A DNA stretch of 20,887 bases from positions 1 to 20,887 of the forward strand of contig CAYQFQ010000014.1 in the NCBI GenBank assembly GCA_964416925.1. Direction: 5' to 3'. Below, piece after piece: positions 1-6,530 of the stretch. The notes beneath the pieces were generated by a model. It worked only from the letters and a program-made list of their open reading frames with translations, did no database searches and was not told the origin of the DNA. Both the position numbers and the translations under genes were made by a program. Origin of the DNA: CAYQFQ01 sp964416925. GTDB taxonomy: Bacteria > Patescibacteriota > Minisyncoccia > Phycocordibacterales > GWA1-40-21. How positions within the stretch are numbered: position 1 is the first letter of the stretch; each line of letters opens with the position of its first letter.

Positions 1-1062
1 ATTGGGAATAGTATTTTTATTTACAATAATTCCCTCTTTTTCTAAACGGTCAGACGCTTCCGCGCCACTTATCTTTCCAGTGTCTACCAAAATCAAATGA
101 CTATCCGTTCCACCTGAAATAATTTTCCAACCCAATCTTTTTAATTCATCTGATAACACTTTAGCGTTCTTAATTACTTGCTTGGCATATTTTTTGAAAG
201 CCGGAGTTGAAGCTTCTTTTAATGCAACGGCGACAGCTGCGATTTGATTCATGTGTGGACCACCTTGAAGTCCTGGAAAAACGGCCTTATCTATCAAATC
301 AGAAAAACTAATTTCATTCCCCTTTGCACTAGTTTGTGTTTTGTCTCTTCTAGAAAAAATCATTGCACTTCTTGGACCTCGTAAGGTTTTGTGTACTGTT
401 GTTGTAACAACATCTGCAAATGGAAATGGCGATGGATAAGCGTCACCTGCAACAAGTCCTGCAAAGTGTGACATATCTACCATAAGTATCGCGCCACAAG
501 CGTCAGCAATTTCTCTAAACTTTTTAAAATCAACGACTCTTGGGTATGCAGTAAAACCGGCAATAATCATATTTGGTTTATTTTCTACAGCAATCTTTTT
601 CAATTCATCATAATCCAAAACCTCCGTATCTTTATTTACTCCATACGGAATTTGAGTCCAGATTTTTCCAGTAGCAGAAACTTTATGACCATGAGTAAGG
701 TGTCCACCATGGTCTAGCGACATTCCCATCACCTTTCCACCAGTCGGAACCAAAGCTAAGTAGACTGCAAGGTTTGCAGGAGAACCTGAAAGCCCCTGAA
801 CATTAACTCCCCACTTTTCGGAAGATAGACCAAAAAGTTTGAGTGCTCTTTCCCTACAAAGTTCCTCCACTTTATCTGTAAAAGTCTGACCTTTGTAATA
901 TCTCTTTCCTGGATAACCTTCAGAATATTTATTTGTAAATTTAGAACCCAAAGCCTCAAGCACATCATCAGAAACATAATTCTCAGAAGCAATAAGTGAA
1001 ATTGTTTTTTTCTGTCTTTGTTCTTCAGCTTTTATGAGCTTCTCAATTTGTTTGTCTTTCAT
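1..1062 (-). CDS. glyA: Serine hydroxymethyltransferase, 3' end cut by window edge
   Basis: This PLP enzyme converts serine and tetrahydrofolate to glycine and 5,10-methylene-THF in the cytosol, supplying the one-carbon unit used by thymidylate synthase. I translated the minus strand from the ATG at 1062: 354 codons stay open to base 1, so the C-terminus lies outside the window (the family is usually about 415-430 residues). Visible family motifs are ASENYVS near residue 25, the SGSPAN segment, HGGHLTHG, VDMSHFAGLVA (PLP-binding Asp about 196), the PLP-lysine motif TTTVHKTLRGPRS (Lys about 225) and FPGLQGGPH. No Shine-Dalgarno precedes the ATG; instead two inverted repeats fill the leader. 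It sits within 5 kb of thyA, dCMP deaminase and DHFR genes, which fits supply of methylene-THF. Identification is secure; the gene is incomplete only because of the window edge. Confidence 0.96.
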   Translation of the reverse strand, partial: MKDKQIEKLIKAEEQRQKKTISLIASENYVSDDVLEALGSKFTNKYSEGYPGKRYYKGQTFTDKVEELCRERALKLFGLSSEKWGVNVQGLSGSPANLAVYLALVPTGGKVMGMSLDHGGHLTHGHKVSATGKIWTQIPYGVNKDTEVLDYDELKKIAVENKPNMIIAGFTAYPRVVDFKKFREIADACGAILMVDMSHFAGLVAGDAYPSPFPFADVVTTTVHKTLRGPRSAMIFSRRDKTQTSAKGNEISFSDLIDKAVFPGLQGGPHMNQIAAVAVALKEASTPAFKKYAKQVIKNAKVLSDELKRLGWKIISGGTDSHLILVDTGKISGAEASDRLEKEGIIVNKNTIPN

Positions 1063-1066
1063 GATA

Positions 1067-1098
1067 GATTAATACTGAGCGGAGCGAATATATTAATC
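1067..1098 (-). promoter_or_regulatory. Inverted repeat next to glyA start codon
   Basis: GATTAATA (1067-1074) and TATTAATC (1091-1098) are exact inverted repeats around a 16-base loop. One bulged base lets the pairing extend a further three pairs, almost to the glyA ATG. In the transcript this would place the start region against a stem, or in DNA it could be a dyad operator. The function is inferred only from position. Confidence 0.35.
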
Positions 1099-1101
1099 AT
1101 C

Positions 1102-1144
1102 ACCCCGTAAAATATCCATTCTTATGGATGTATTTAACTGGGGT
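1102..1144 (-). promoter_or_regulatory. Long imperfect hairpin in glyA leader
   Basis: On the minus strand the outer arms ACCCC/GGGGT and inner arms ATCCAT/ATGGAT, with AAAT/ATTT and GT/AC between them, give about 17 base pairs closed by an AAGA loop. No T-tract follows, so it does not look like an intrinsic terminator. It may stabilise or regulate the glyA leader. I could not match it to a known riboswitch class. Confidence 0.35.
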
Positions 1145-1221
1145 AAGACAACTTTTCCCAACGCCTGTTAATTCCTAATAAAAAATTATTACTTATAGAA
1201 TATCACTTAGATACAAAAATG

Positions 1222-1247
1222 AAAGGGCCTGGAAAACCAGGCCCTTT
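1222..1247 (-). terminator. Intrinsic terminator of the NUDIX-like gene
   Basis: AAAGGGCCTGG (1222-1232) pairs perfectly over 11 bp with CCAGGCCCTTT (1237-1247) around a four-base loop. Reading the minus strand, the stem is followed by CATTTTTG, a U-rich tail. It lies about 20 bases past the stop codon of the gene at 1267-1647. Confidence 0.85.
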
Positions 1248-1266
1248 ATATAATCAATCTCTCCCA

Positions 1267-1647
1267 TCAAGAAAGACCAAGTCTTGCGAGTACTTTATAA
1301 AAATTCGGCACAACACGGCGTCGACTTTGAGAAACTTTTTCGACCCAGGCATAGCTTGTTGCTTCCCAGTCAATCTTGATCTCTTTCGACCGAATTTCCA
1401 CCTTCACCGGAAAAACNNNNNNNNNNTCCTTGCAGATCTCCTCAAGCACTTTCTGCCTGACAGTCTTCTGATCATCAAGAAACCCAAACGGACCGGACCA
1501 CCACCCCTTGTAGAAGGCAACCTTCCGGCTCCTCTTGACCAACAGGACTGAGCCGTCGCACACGACAGCACAACCGACGACGGGGCAATGACGCAACTTC
1601 ATCATATCTACCTGCCCAGGCCGAAGTTTAAAACCTTCTTTCTTCAT
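1267..1647 (-). CDS. NUDIX-like hydrolase with degenerate box and internal N gap
   Basis: A protein of 126 residues. The segment CPVVGCAVVCDGSVLLVKRS followed by YKGWWSGPFGFLDD is the N-terminal half of a NUDIX fold, a family that cleaves nucleoside diphosphate-linked compounds. The box G-x5-E-x7-RE-U-x-EE-x-G-U is only partly met: G is present, the first E is K, RE is EE, and the pair EE is K then E/D. The last of these codons reads GAN, so it must be Glu or Asp, and the following three codons are lost in ten Ns (1427-1436). The frame is open on both sides of the gap. The start is set by a strong GGGAGG ribosome binding site (1657-1662 region), rare in this window. Base composition is clearly richer in G+C than its neighbours (26 to 36 G/C per 60 bases). 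It has its own promoter-like sequence and terminator. It may clean up nucleotides beside thyA, or be inactive. Confidence 0.7.
   Translation of the reverse strand: MKKEGFKLRPGQVDMMKLRHCPVVGCAVVCDGSVLLVKRSRKVAFYKGWWSGPFGFLDDQKTVRQKVLEEICKXXXXVFPVKVEIRSKEIKIDWEATSYAWVEKVSQSRRRVVPNFYKVLARLGLS
1427..1436. other. Assembly gap of ten Ns
   Basis: Ten undetermined bases interrupt the coding sequence of the NUDIX-like gene exactly in the catalytic box. The true gap length may not be ten, so the preserved frame is suggestive but not proof of an intact gene. Confidence 0.95.
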
Positions 1648-1710
1648 ATTCTTCCCTCCCTTACCTAAAGAACAGTTAGTAACTCAAGTTTACAAAAAAT
1701 TCTATTCCTT

Positions 1711-1738
1711 ATACTAGTTAAAACACACCCAAAGTCAA
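1711..1738 (-). promoter_or_regulatory. Putative sigma-70 promoter for NUDIX-like gene
   Basis: Minus strand TTGACT (1733-1738) and TAGTAT (1711-1716) are separated by 16 bases. Predicted transcription would start near 1705 and give a leader of nearly 60 bases. TATAAG overlapping at 19-base spacing is an alternative -10. Confidence 0.45.
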
Positions 1739-1764
1739 ACTCAATTACCTAAAAAATAACAATA

Positions 1765-1773
1765 TGCTAATAT
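1765..1773 (+). promoter_or_regulatory. Possible extended -10 element before thyA
   Basis: TGCTAATAT matches an extended -10 (TGn plus TAATAT). The predicted start of transcription is about 1780, so the thyA message would be leaderless or nearly so, in keeping with the absence of a Shine-Dalgarno. No convincing -35 is visible. Confidence 0.3.
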
Positions 1774-1782
1774 ATAACTATT

Positions 1783-2736
1783 ATGATTGAATCAATAAAA
1801 TACAAACCTTTTGATGAACGAACAGTAGATGTTCAATATCACAATCTCCTAAAAAAAATCATGGAGCAAGGGAGAAAATTTCGCCCAATACACGCCCGTC
1901 TGCCAGAAAATAAAAACCTTGAACATAAAGAGTCATTAGAGCTCACGGGTGAAATATTACAATTTGATATGAGAAATGGCTTCCCTCTTTTGCCTGTACG
2001 CGATCTCGGTAAATCATTCAAAGGTGCACTCGGAGAGATTATTGGTTTTATGAGAGGCGCCCAAACAATGGAAGAATTAAAAAGTGCTGGCTGTCCAAAT
2101 ATATTTTGGGAAAGATGGGTCAGTGAGGAAAAATGTAAAATTTTTGGTTTACCACCACACGATCTTGGACCAGGTTCTTATGGTGCAATTATGAGACGAA
2201 CTCCGACAAACGATGGAATATTTGATCAGCTTAGTGTCTTGATAAAACAAATGAGAGACACTCCTACAGTTCGAACAAATGTCCTTACCACATGGTATCC
2301 TCCCTACGCCCTGTCAGAAAAGGGCAAACAACCACCACGTAAAGTTGTTGTTGCACCCTGCCACGGGAATTTTGTTCATTTCATATTATTTGATGAAGAA
2401 AAAGAATTAGAAATGACTCACACTCAAAGATCAGCGGATGTCCCCGTTGGTTTAGCACTTAACCTCGTAGAATGGGCTGCTGTCGGTATGATGGTGGCAC
2501 ACCTCCTTGGTTATACCTTTACTAAATATACGCATTTTATATCTGAACCACATATCTACGACATCCAATATGACTCAGTAAAAGAACTATTAAGCCGTGA
2601 ATCACGCAAACTACCATCTGTATATTTAAAACCAGACCGAGTAGTCGAAAATATTTGGGATTTTAAGCCGGAGGATTTCAAAATCGGAGACGATTACAAT
2701 CCCCACGGACCAATGGTAATACCAACACCTATTTGA
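1783..2736 (+). CDS. thyA: Thymidylate synthase (ThyA family)
   Basis: Methylates dUMP to dTMP with 5,10-methylene-THF, leaving dihydrofolate. The 317-residue product carries the catalytic cysteine in APCHGNF (Cys193), the phosphate-binding QRSADVPVGLALN segment (family form QRSxDvxLGLPFN) and a late HIYDIQ that matches the H-x-Y nucleotide-binding motif. An upstream DLGPGSYGAIMRR resembles the LGPVYGxQWR segment. It is longer than the classical 264-residue enzyme and departs from it at several usually fixed positions (Ala in place of Cys in RSCD), so it is a divergent member, but the key catalytic and dUMP-contact residues are in place. The HIT gene starts 7 bases after its stop, so they are probably co-transcribed. 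GlyA, dCMP deaminase and DHFR nearby complete the thymidylate cycle. Start chosen at the first ATG after an extended -10. Confidence 0.93.
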   Translation: MIESIKYKPFDERTVDVQYHNLLKKIMEQGRKFRPIHARLPENKNLEHKESLELTGEILQFDMRNGFPLLPVRDLGKSFKGALGEIIGFMRGAQTMEELKSAGCPNIFWERWVSEEKCKIFGLPPHDLGPGSYGAIMRRTPTNDGIFDQLSVLIKQMRDTPTVRTNVLTTWYPPYALSEKGKQPPRKVVVAPCHGNFVHFILFDEEKELEMTHTQRSADVPVGLALNLVEWAAVGMMVAHLLGYTFTKYTHFISEPHIYDIQYDSVKELLSRESRKLPSVYLKPDRVVENIWDFKPEDFKIGDDYNPHGPMVIPTPI

Positions 2737-2743
2737 TACAAAC

Positions 2744-3199
2744 ATGCAAAAAGACGAAAATAAACATGTAGATTTGGATAACGCGAGAGATGGAATTTAC
2801 AAAGATACGATAAAAAAGATACAAGAATCTGCTATCTGCCCTTTTTGTGAGGAACACCTCACAAAAATCCATCCTAATCCGATAGAGGAAAAAAAATATT
2901 GGGTAGTGACTAACAATGCATACCCATACAAACCTACAAAACAACATATTCTTATTATTCACAAAAAACATATCGATAATATTAATGACCTCAATCCGGA
3001 TGCGTGGATTGAGCTTTTTGAAATAATAAAAGAAGAAAATATTAAAAGAGATATAAAAGGAGGAACGTATATGATGAGGTTTGGAGAAACGAAATACACG
3101 GGAGCATCTGTGACGCATTTACATTGTCACATTATCCAGTCAAACCCAGATGATTCATCTTACGATCCCAAAAAAGGCATTCTAACGAGAGTTGGTTAA
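2744..3199 (+). CDS. HIT-family nucleotide hydrolase/transferase
   Basis: A 151-residue protein with the histidine triad HLHCHII (His125, His127, His129), which in the HIT superfamily attacks the alpha phosphate of dinucleoside polyphosphates, nucleotidyl-amides and related compounds. An upstream ICPFC pair (Cys32, Cys35) resembles the zinc site seen in some HIT proteins; QHILIIHKKHIDNI is the usual strand before the helix. The GASVTHLHCHII segment is typical of Ap4A hydrolase or HinT-like members. It follows thyA by 7 bases and so probably shares its transcript. Its substrate cannot be told from sequence; the setting suggests nucleotide housekeeping. Its stop codon lies two bases from the stop of the convergent dCMP deaminase gene, with no terminator between them. 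Confidence 0.88.
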   Translation: MQKDENKHVDLDNARDGIYKDTIKKIQESAICPFCEEHLTKIHPNPIEEKKYWVVTNNAYPYKPTKQHILIIHKKHIDNINDLNPDAWIELFEIIKEENIKRDIKGGTYMMRFGETKYTGASVTHLHCHIIQSNPDDSSYDPKKGILTRVG

Positions 3200-3201
3200 A
3201 A

Positions 3202-4029
3202 CTATTGAACCAATATTATCTCTGTGCCAGCTTTCTTTAAAATATCTTCGGCGTCTAATAGAGAGTATCCCTTTGAATAGAAAATTTTCCTAATTCCAGA
3301 CTCAGCAAGAAGTCTTGCACATGTTGGGCATGGAAAAGTCGTTACATAAACATCACAGCCCTCTAGTTTAATACCATTCTTGGCTGCTATCGCTATAGTT
3401 GAAGCTTCTGCATGTATTGAAGTGCAAAGATCTATTCTAATTCCAGCATCAAAATTATTTCTTGGGTCTCCATTTATGTATGGTGAAAAATTAGTAGGAA
3501 AATGTTTATTGTAACCAGAAATTATCACTTTACTATCTTTTACAACTACGGCTCCAATCTGTCTCCACCAATCACTGCTTTTGTCTGATTCGGCAAAAGC
3601 TTTACCCATCAATTCCCTATCAAATTCTTCCTTGCTTATTTTTCGATCGGGAGAAATTTCCATTTCTTTAGTTGATATAAGTTTATCCCAGCGGAGAAAA
3701 ACTTTTTGAAAAACCAATTTTTTACCTACAAAGTATTTTTCTGCAGTATCTCGGCTAATATCTTCGTCAGGCATAACTATCTCATCATACTTTATTATAA
3801 AATCAGCCAGATTATCTTTTGTTAGAATTTTAACATCACCAATAATGTTTTTTATAAGTGAGACGACAGATGCCTCATCGAGAATTCTAATTTCACGAGA
3901 AAGTCTAGGTTCTGCTTCTAAAAAAAAGTCCTTTCCAATTAAATAAAAATCATTACCTTCATTTTCTTTGAAGAATTTTAAATACCCAGAATGTATAACC
4001 GGAACAAAAGCGAGAATTACCTTCTTCAT
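3202..4029 (-). CDS. dCMP deaminase with an extra N-terminal domain
   Basis: The C-terminal half is a zinc-dependent deoxycytidylate deaminase: HAE at His206-Glu208 supplies one zinc ligand and the proton shuttle, and PCPTC (Cys234, Cys237) the other two ligands. It would make dUMP for ThyA. Family members are about 150-190 residues, but this protein has 275, because some 130 residues precede the deaminase. That domain opens with VILAFVPVIHSGYLKFF, whose H-S-G-Y resembles a degenerate HxGH motif of nucleotidyltransferases; this is my inference, and I do not recognise the domain. The start lies one base after the stop of the upstream cytidylyltransferase-like gene, so the two are translationally linked. 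No Shine-Dalgarno. Deaminase function is well supported; the N-terminal role is unknown. Confidence 0.9.
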   Translation of the reverse strand: MKKVILAFVPVIHSGYLKFFKENEGNDFYLIGKDFFLEAEPRLSREIRILDEASVVSLIKNIIGDVKILTKDNLADFIIKYDEIVMPDEDISRDTAEKYFVGKKLVFQKVFLRWDKLISTKEMEISPDRKISKEEFDRELMGKAFAESDKSSDWWRQIGAVVVKDSKVIISGYNKHFPTNFSPYINGDPRNNFDAGIRIDLCTSIHAEASTIAIAAKNGIKLEGCDVYVTTFPCPTCARLLAESGIRKIFYSKGYSLLDAEDILKKAGTEIILVQ

Positions 4030-4030
4030 C

Positions 4031-4624
4031 TTATATTTTATTAAATCTTTCTAAGAAGTTTTGAGTAAGTTGGTTTATTTCTGTCGCTAATTTCTCTGCA
4101 CCCTCAATGAAAAGTGTCCTTATCCTTGCTGATGTAGAAGTCGTAGATTGTGGAGGAAGCATAACAATTTCCCCGCAACTTTTTTTGTATTCTAATGCAT
4201 CTTTTTTAGGAAAATCTGTCGTTGATTGGGAAACAACCAAAACGTCAGGTTTAACGAGTCTTATCAAATCCCCTATCTGATGTTTTGTCTCTCTCAAGAC
4301 AATAAGGTCAACATGTCTTAAGTGTGCAAGCATCTTTATTCTCTCCCCTTGAGGAACAATAGGTCTTGTAGGGCCCTTCCTAAGTCGTGTTAGCTCGTCA
4401 GAATCAACCCCAACAATTAAAATATCGCCGTAGGATTTTGCGTTTTCTAAATATTGAGCATGTCCTTCGTGGAGCAAATCGTAAACTCCTTGAGTTAACA
4501 CGATTTTGTATCCCATCTTCTTTAGCATCTTAACCATGCCATCTAGTTGTTTGAAATCTTTAACAAATCGACTTGAAACTTCTGTCTTGCAACTCAATAT
4601 GTGTTTGATCTTTGATTCTGACAT
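4031..4624 (-). CDS. Cytidylyltransferase-like nucleotidyltransferase
   Basis: A 197-residue protein of the HxGH nucleotidyltransferase superfamily (RfaE/HldE C-terminal, glycerol-3-phosphate cytidylyltransferase and related). The fold is marked by TQGVYDLLHEGHAQYL with His52-x-Gly-His55 contacting the NTP phosphates, VGVDSDELTRLRKG, RPIVPQGERIKML, and a late STTSTSARIR resembling the ISSTxxR motif. It transfers a nucleotidyl group to a phosphorylated sugar, alcohol or vitamin; the acceptor cannot be named from sequence. About 40 residues precede the first beta strand. A near-perfect sigma-70 promoter lies just upstream, and the dCMP deaminase gene follows after one base, so both are probably one transcript, diverging from the DHFR gene. 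Confidence 0.82.
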   Translation of the reverse strand: MSESKIKHILSCKTEVSSRFVKDFKQLDGMVKMLKKMGYKIVLTQGVYDLLHEGHAQYLENAKSYGDILIVGVDSDELTRLRKGPTRPIVPQGERIKMLAHLRHVDLIVLRETKHQIGDLIRLVKPDVLVVSQSTTDFPKKDALEYKKSCGEIVMLPPQSTTSTSARIRTLFIEGAEKLATEINQLTQNFLERFNKI

Positions 4625-4647
4625 GATAGATTATAATTACAAATTGA

Positions 4648-4675
4648 ATTATAATTCTTGGGTGGGCATTGTCAA
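4648..4675 (-). promoter_or_regulatory. Consensus sigma-70 promoter of the cytidylyltransferase/dCMP deaminase unit
   Basis: Minus strand TTGACA (4670-4675) and TATAAT (4648-4653) are both exact consensus hexamers with a 16-base spacer. Transcription would start near 4641, about 17 bases before the ATG at 4624. It also overlaps the upstream region of the divergent DHFR gene. Confidence 0.75.
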
Positions 4676-4695
4676 ACAAAATAACCATTTACACA

Positions 4696-5178
4696 ATGAA
4701 AAAAGAAACAAATATAGTCGTTGCTGTGGGAGAAAATAGGGTTATCGGTAAAGAAAATCACCTGATTTGGAAAATTTCTGACGATTTGAAGAGGTTTAAA
4801 GCCATTACTTCAGGTCACCCGGTCATAATGGGTAGAAAAACATTTGAATCCATTGGAAAGGCACTCCCGAATCGAACAAACATCGTTATAACAAGAAACT
4901 TGGATTATGTAAGAGATGGAATTACTGTAGTAAACTCACTAGATGAAGCCATAAGAAAAGGTCACAATATAGACGACCAGATTTTTATTATAGGTGGTCA
5001 AGATATCTATAACCAAGCAATAGAAAAAGCTGATAGAATTTATCTTACTCTCATACACGACACGGCCGAAGGTGATTCCTTTTTCCCTGATTATAGTATG
5101 TTTAAAACTATAGTTTCCGACGAACAAAAAGCAACCGATACTGGTTTAAAATACTCTTTTTTGGTTTTGGAAAAATAG
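4696..5178 (+). CDS. folA: Dihydrofolate reductase
   Basis: Reduces dihydrofolate to tetrahydrofolate with NADPH, recycling the folate oxidised by ThyA. From the ATG at 4696 the protein has 160 residues, the usual length. Motifs: IVVAVGENRVIGKEN at the N-terminus, LIWKISDDLKRFK with Asp30 at the acidic substrate-binding position (the usual LPW Pro is Ile here), GHPVIMGRKTFESIG, LPNRTNIVITRN, and IFIIGGQDIY (Gly100-Gly101, cofactor contact). An upstream in-frame TTG at 4669 would add nine residues, but family alignment favours 4696 and neither start has a well-placed Shine-Dalgarno. It diverges from the cytidylyltransferase gene and converges on rplK, sharing a bidirectional terminator. Confidence 0.94.
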   Translation: MKKETNIVVAVGENRVIGKENHLIWKISDDLKRFKAITSGHPVIMGRKTFESIGKALPNRTNIVITRNLDYVRDGITVVNSLDEAIRKGHNIDDQIFIIGGQDIYNQAIEKADRIYLTLIHDTAEGDSFFPDYSMFKTIVSDEQKATDTGLKYSFLVLEK

Positions 5179-5200
5179 GAAGTTTAAGGATTTGCAAAAC

Positions 5201-5231
5201 AAAAAACAGCACCTTAACGGTGTTGTTTTTT
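5201..5231. terminator. Bidirectional terminator between folA and rplK
   Basis: AAAAAACAGCACC (5201-5213) pairs with GGTGTTGTTTTTT (5219-5231) with a single G-U or A-C position according to strand, loop TTAAC. T-tracts follow on both strands, so it can end both the plus-strand DHFR gene and the minus-strand rplK operon. Confidence 0.85.
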
Positions 5232-5247
5232 GTTTTAAGACTTTATC

Positions 5248-5670
5248 TTACTTTACATCTACGCCCATTGATCTTGCGCATCCTTCTACCATTTTCATTG
5301 CTCCTTCTATTGAGATAGCGTTTGTATCAGGCATCTTCTTCTCAGCAATTGTTCTAACCTGTGCTCTTGTAAGAGTTCCTGCTTTCTTAACCTTGCTTTG
5401 TCCAGACCCTTTTTCAACTCCCAATGCTTTAAGTATCATACTTGCAACTGGAGGAGTCTTCGTAACAAAAGTATATGTTCTATCTTCAAAAACTGTAATA
5501 ACTACTGGTATGATGTCTCCCATCATTTCTCTTGTAGCTGTATTGAATTTGTTAACGAAATCACCAATGTTAATACCAGCTTGTCCAAGAGCAGGACCGA
5601 TAGGTGGAGCAGGGGTAGCTTTTCCTGCTGGAATTTGAAGCTTTAATTTTTTTGTAATTTTCTTTGCCAT
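5248..5670 (-). CDS. rplK: 50S ribosomal protein L11 (uL11)
   Basis: A 140-residue protein matching L11 throughout: KLQIPAGKATPAPPIGPALG at the N-terminus, then GINIGDFVNKFNTATRE, the TFVTKTPPVASMILKAL strand and the C-terminal rRNA-binding domain ending in EGCARSMGVDV. L11 binds the GTPase-associated centre of 23S rRNA and forms the base of the L7/L12 stalk. It follows nusG by about 69 bases in the normal secE-nusG-rplK order, but is followed by a terminator and a convergent gene rather than by rplA. No Shine-Dalgarno; an A-rich stretch precedes the ATG. Confidence 0.98.
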   Translation of the reverse strand: MAKKITKKLKLQIPAGKATPAPPIGPALGQAGINIGDFVNKFNTATREMMGDIIPVVITVFEDRTYTFVTKTPPVASMILKALGVEKGSGQSKVKKAGTLTRAQVRTIAEKKMPDTNAISIEGAMKMVEGCARSMGVDVK

Positions 5671-5739
5671 TTTTTTTTGTTGTTAAATTAGATTATTAGA
5701 GGCCTGGTAAAAGTAACAGAAAATGAAGTAAAAGTAAAG

Positions 5740-6285
5740 TTATACTTTCCTCATCTGTAGAAGATCAAGCTCAACTGAGGTTTCTCTACCGAACATAAGT
5801 ACCATAACTCTTGCCTTCCCTCGAACACTATCCATCTCACTTATTTTACCTTCAAGATCCTTAAATGGACCGTCGACAATCTTTACCATATCTCCAACAT
5901 CCAAATCTACAGTGTGTACTATATTGTGTTGTTCCATTCTACCCAAAAGAAAATCTATTTCTGCTTTAGTTAGAGGTACAGGGTAAACTCCGGCACCTAC
6001 GAATCCAGTAACTCTAGGTGTATTCCTTACGACATACCAAGAATCATCATTAACAATCATGTCCACCAAAATATATCCTGGATATATCTTTTCCTCTTCC
6101 TCAGTTCTCTTATTGTTCTTAATTTTTATCTTCTTTTCTACGGGAACAACAACATCAAAAATCTTATCCTGCATGTTTAAGGATTCAATTCTCTGCTTTA
6201 AGTTTCTAGCAACTGCGTTTTCATACCCAGCGTAGGTGTGGATAGCGTACCAGTTTCTCCCTTCTTGTATACTTTGTTTTGCCAT
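5740..6285 (-). CDS. nusG: Transcription termination/antitermination factor NusG
   Basis: A 181-residue protein with an NGN domain (residues about 10-120: NWYAIHTYAGYENAVARNL, YPGYILVDM, RNTPRVTGFVG) that binds RNA polymerase, and a C-terminal KOW domain (about 128-178: DVGDMVKIVDGPFKDLEGKI) that contacts Rho or ribosomal S10 in studied bacteria. Length and motifs are standard, with a slightly lysine-rich linker (KKIKIKNNKRTEEEEK) inside the NGN domain. It starts 12 bases after the secE stop, in the conserved secE-nusG-rplK order. No Shine-Dalgarno is visible. Confidence 0.98.
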   Translation of the reverse strand: MAKQSIQEGRNWYAIHTYAGYENAVARNLKQRIESLNMQDKIFDVVVPVEKKIKIKNNKRTEEEEKIYPGYILVDMIVNDDSWYVVRNTPRVTGFVGAGVYPVPLTKAEIDFLLGRMEQHNIVHTVDLDVGDMVKIVDGPFKDLEGKISEMDSVRGKARVMVLMFGRETSVELDLLQMRKV

Positions 6286-6297
6286 GAGTTTTTATTA

Positions 6298-6477
6298 TTA
6301 AAAGACAAATTTTCCTAATATCGTTGTAAAAATATAGTCAAACAAGCCAAGGTAAGCCGCAACTATTATAGAGACAGCGATAATCAATATTGTGAATAAA
6401 GTTGTCTGTCTTCTTGTTGGCCAACTAACATGCTTGAGCTCTCCTTTTGTTTCTTTTATATAATCTGAAATTGACAT
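6298..6477 (-). CDS. secE: Preprotein translocase subunit SecE
   Basis: A 59-residue reading frame from the ATG at 6477 to TAA at 6298. It carries the SecE signature: an amphipathic helix KETKGELKHVSWPTRRQT followed by one membrane segment (about residues 25-48, LFTILIIAVSIIVAAYLGLF). SecE is the essential clamp subunit of the SecYEG channel in the inner membrane. Size is that of single-span SecE. It is first in the secE-nusG-rplK operon. No Shine-Dalgarno precedes it; the leader contains a UUCG hairpin. Confidence 0.95.
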   Translation of the reverse strand: MSISDYIKETKGELKHVSWPTRRQTTLFTILIIAVSIIVAAYLGLFDYIFTTILGKFVF

Positions 6478-6504
6478 ATTTTTAAATTATTAATTTGTAT
6501 TTTA

Positions 6505-6522
6505 AAACCCCCGAAGGGGCTT
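6505..6522 (-). promoter_or_regulatory. UUCG hairpin with U-run in secE leader (possible attenuator)
   Basis: Reading the minus strand, AAGCCCC-TTCG-GGGGTTT forms a seven-pair stem (one G-U) with a UUCG tetraloop, followed by TTTTAAAATAC. It begins only a few bases after the predicted transcription start and lies about 30 bases before the secE ATG. It looks like a small terminator or a 5' stabilising hairpin; position would allow attenuation of secE-nusG-rplK. Confidence 0.5.
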
Positions 6523-6530
6523 GTCTCTAT

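Noticed and set aside
1063..1145. THF or glycine riboswitch in the glyA leader
   Set aside because: The conserved cores I know for these classes are not visible; only plain hairpins are seen.
1219..1551. Plus-strand reading frame over the NUDIX-like gene
   Set aside because: It starts inside the terminator hairpin, has no family motifs and is opposite a gene with clear signals.
4669..4695. TTG start nine codons upstream for dihydrofolate reductase
   Set aside because: It adds residues beyond the usual N-terminus and has a GGTGGG only three bases away, too close to act as a ribosome binding site.
5192..5646. Plus-strand reading frames opposite rplK
   Set aside because: They are antisense shadows of a certain ribosomal protein gene.
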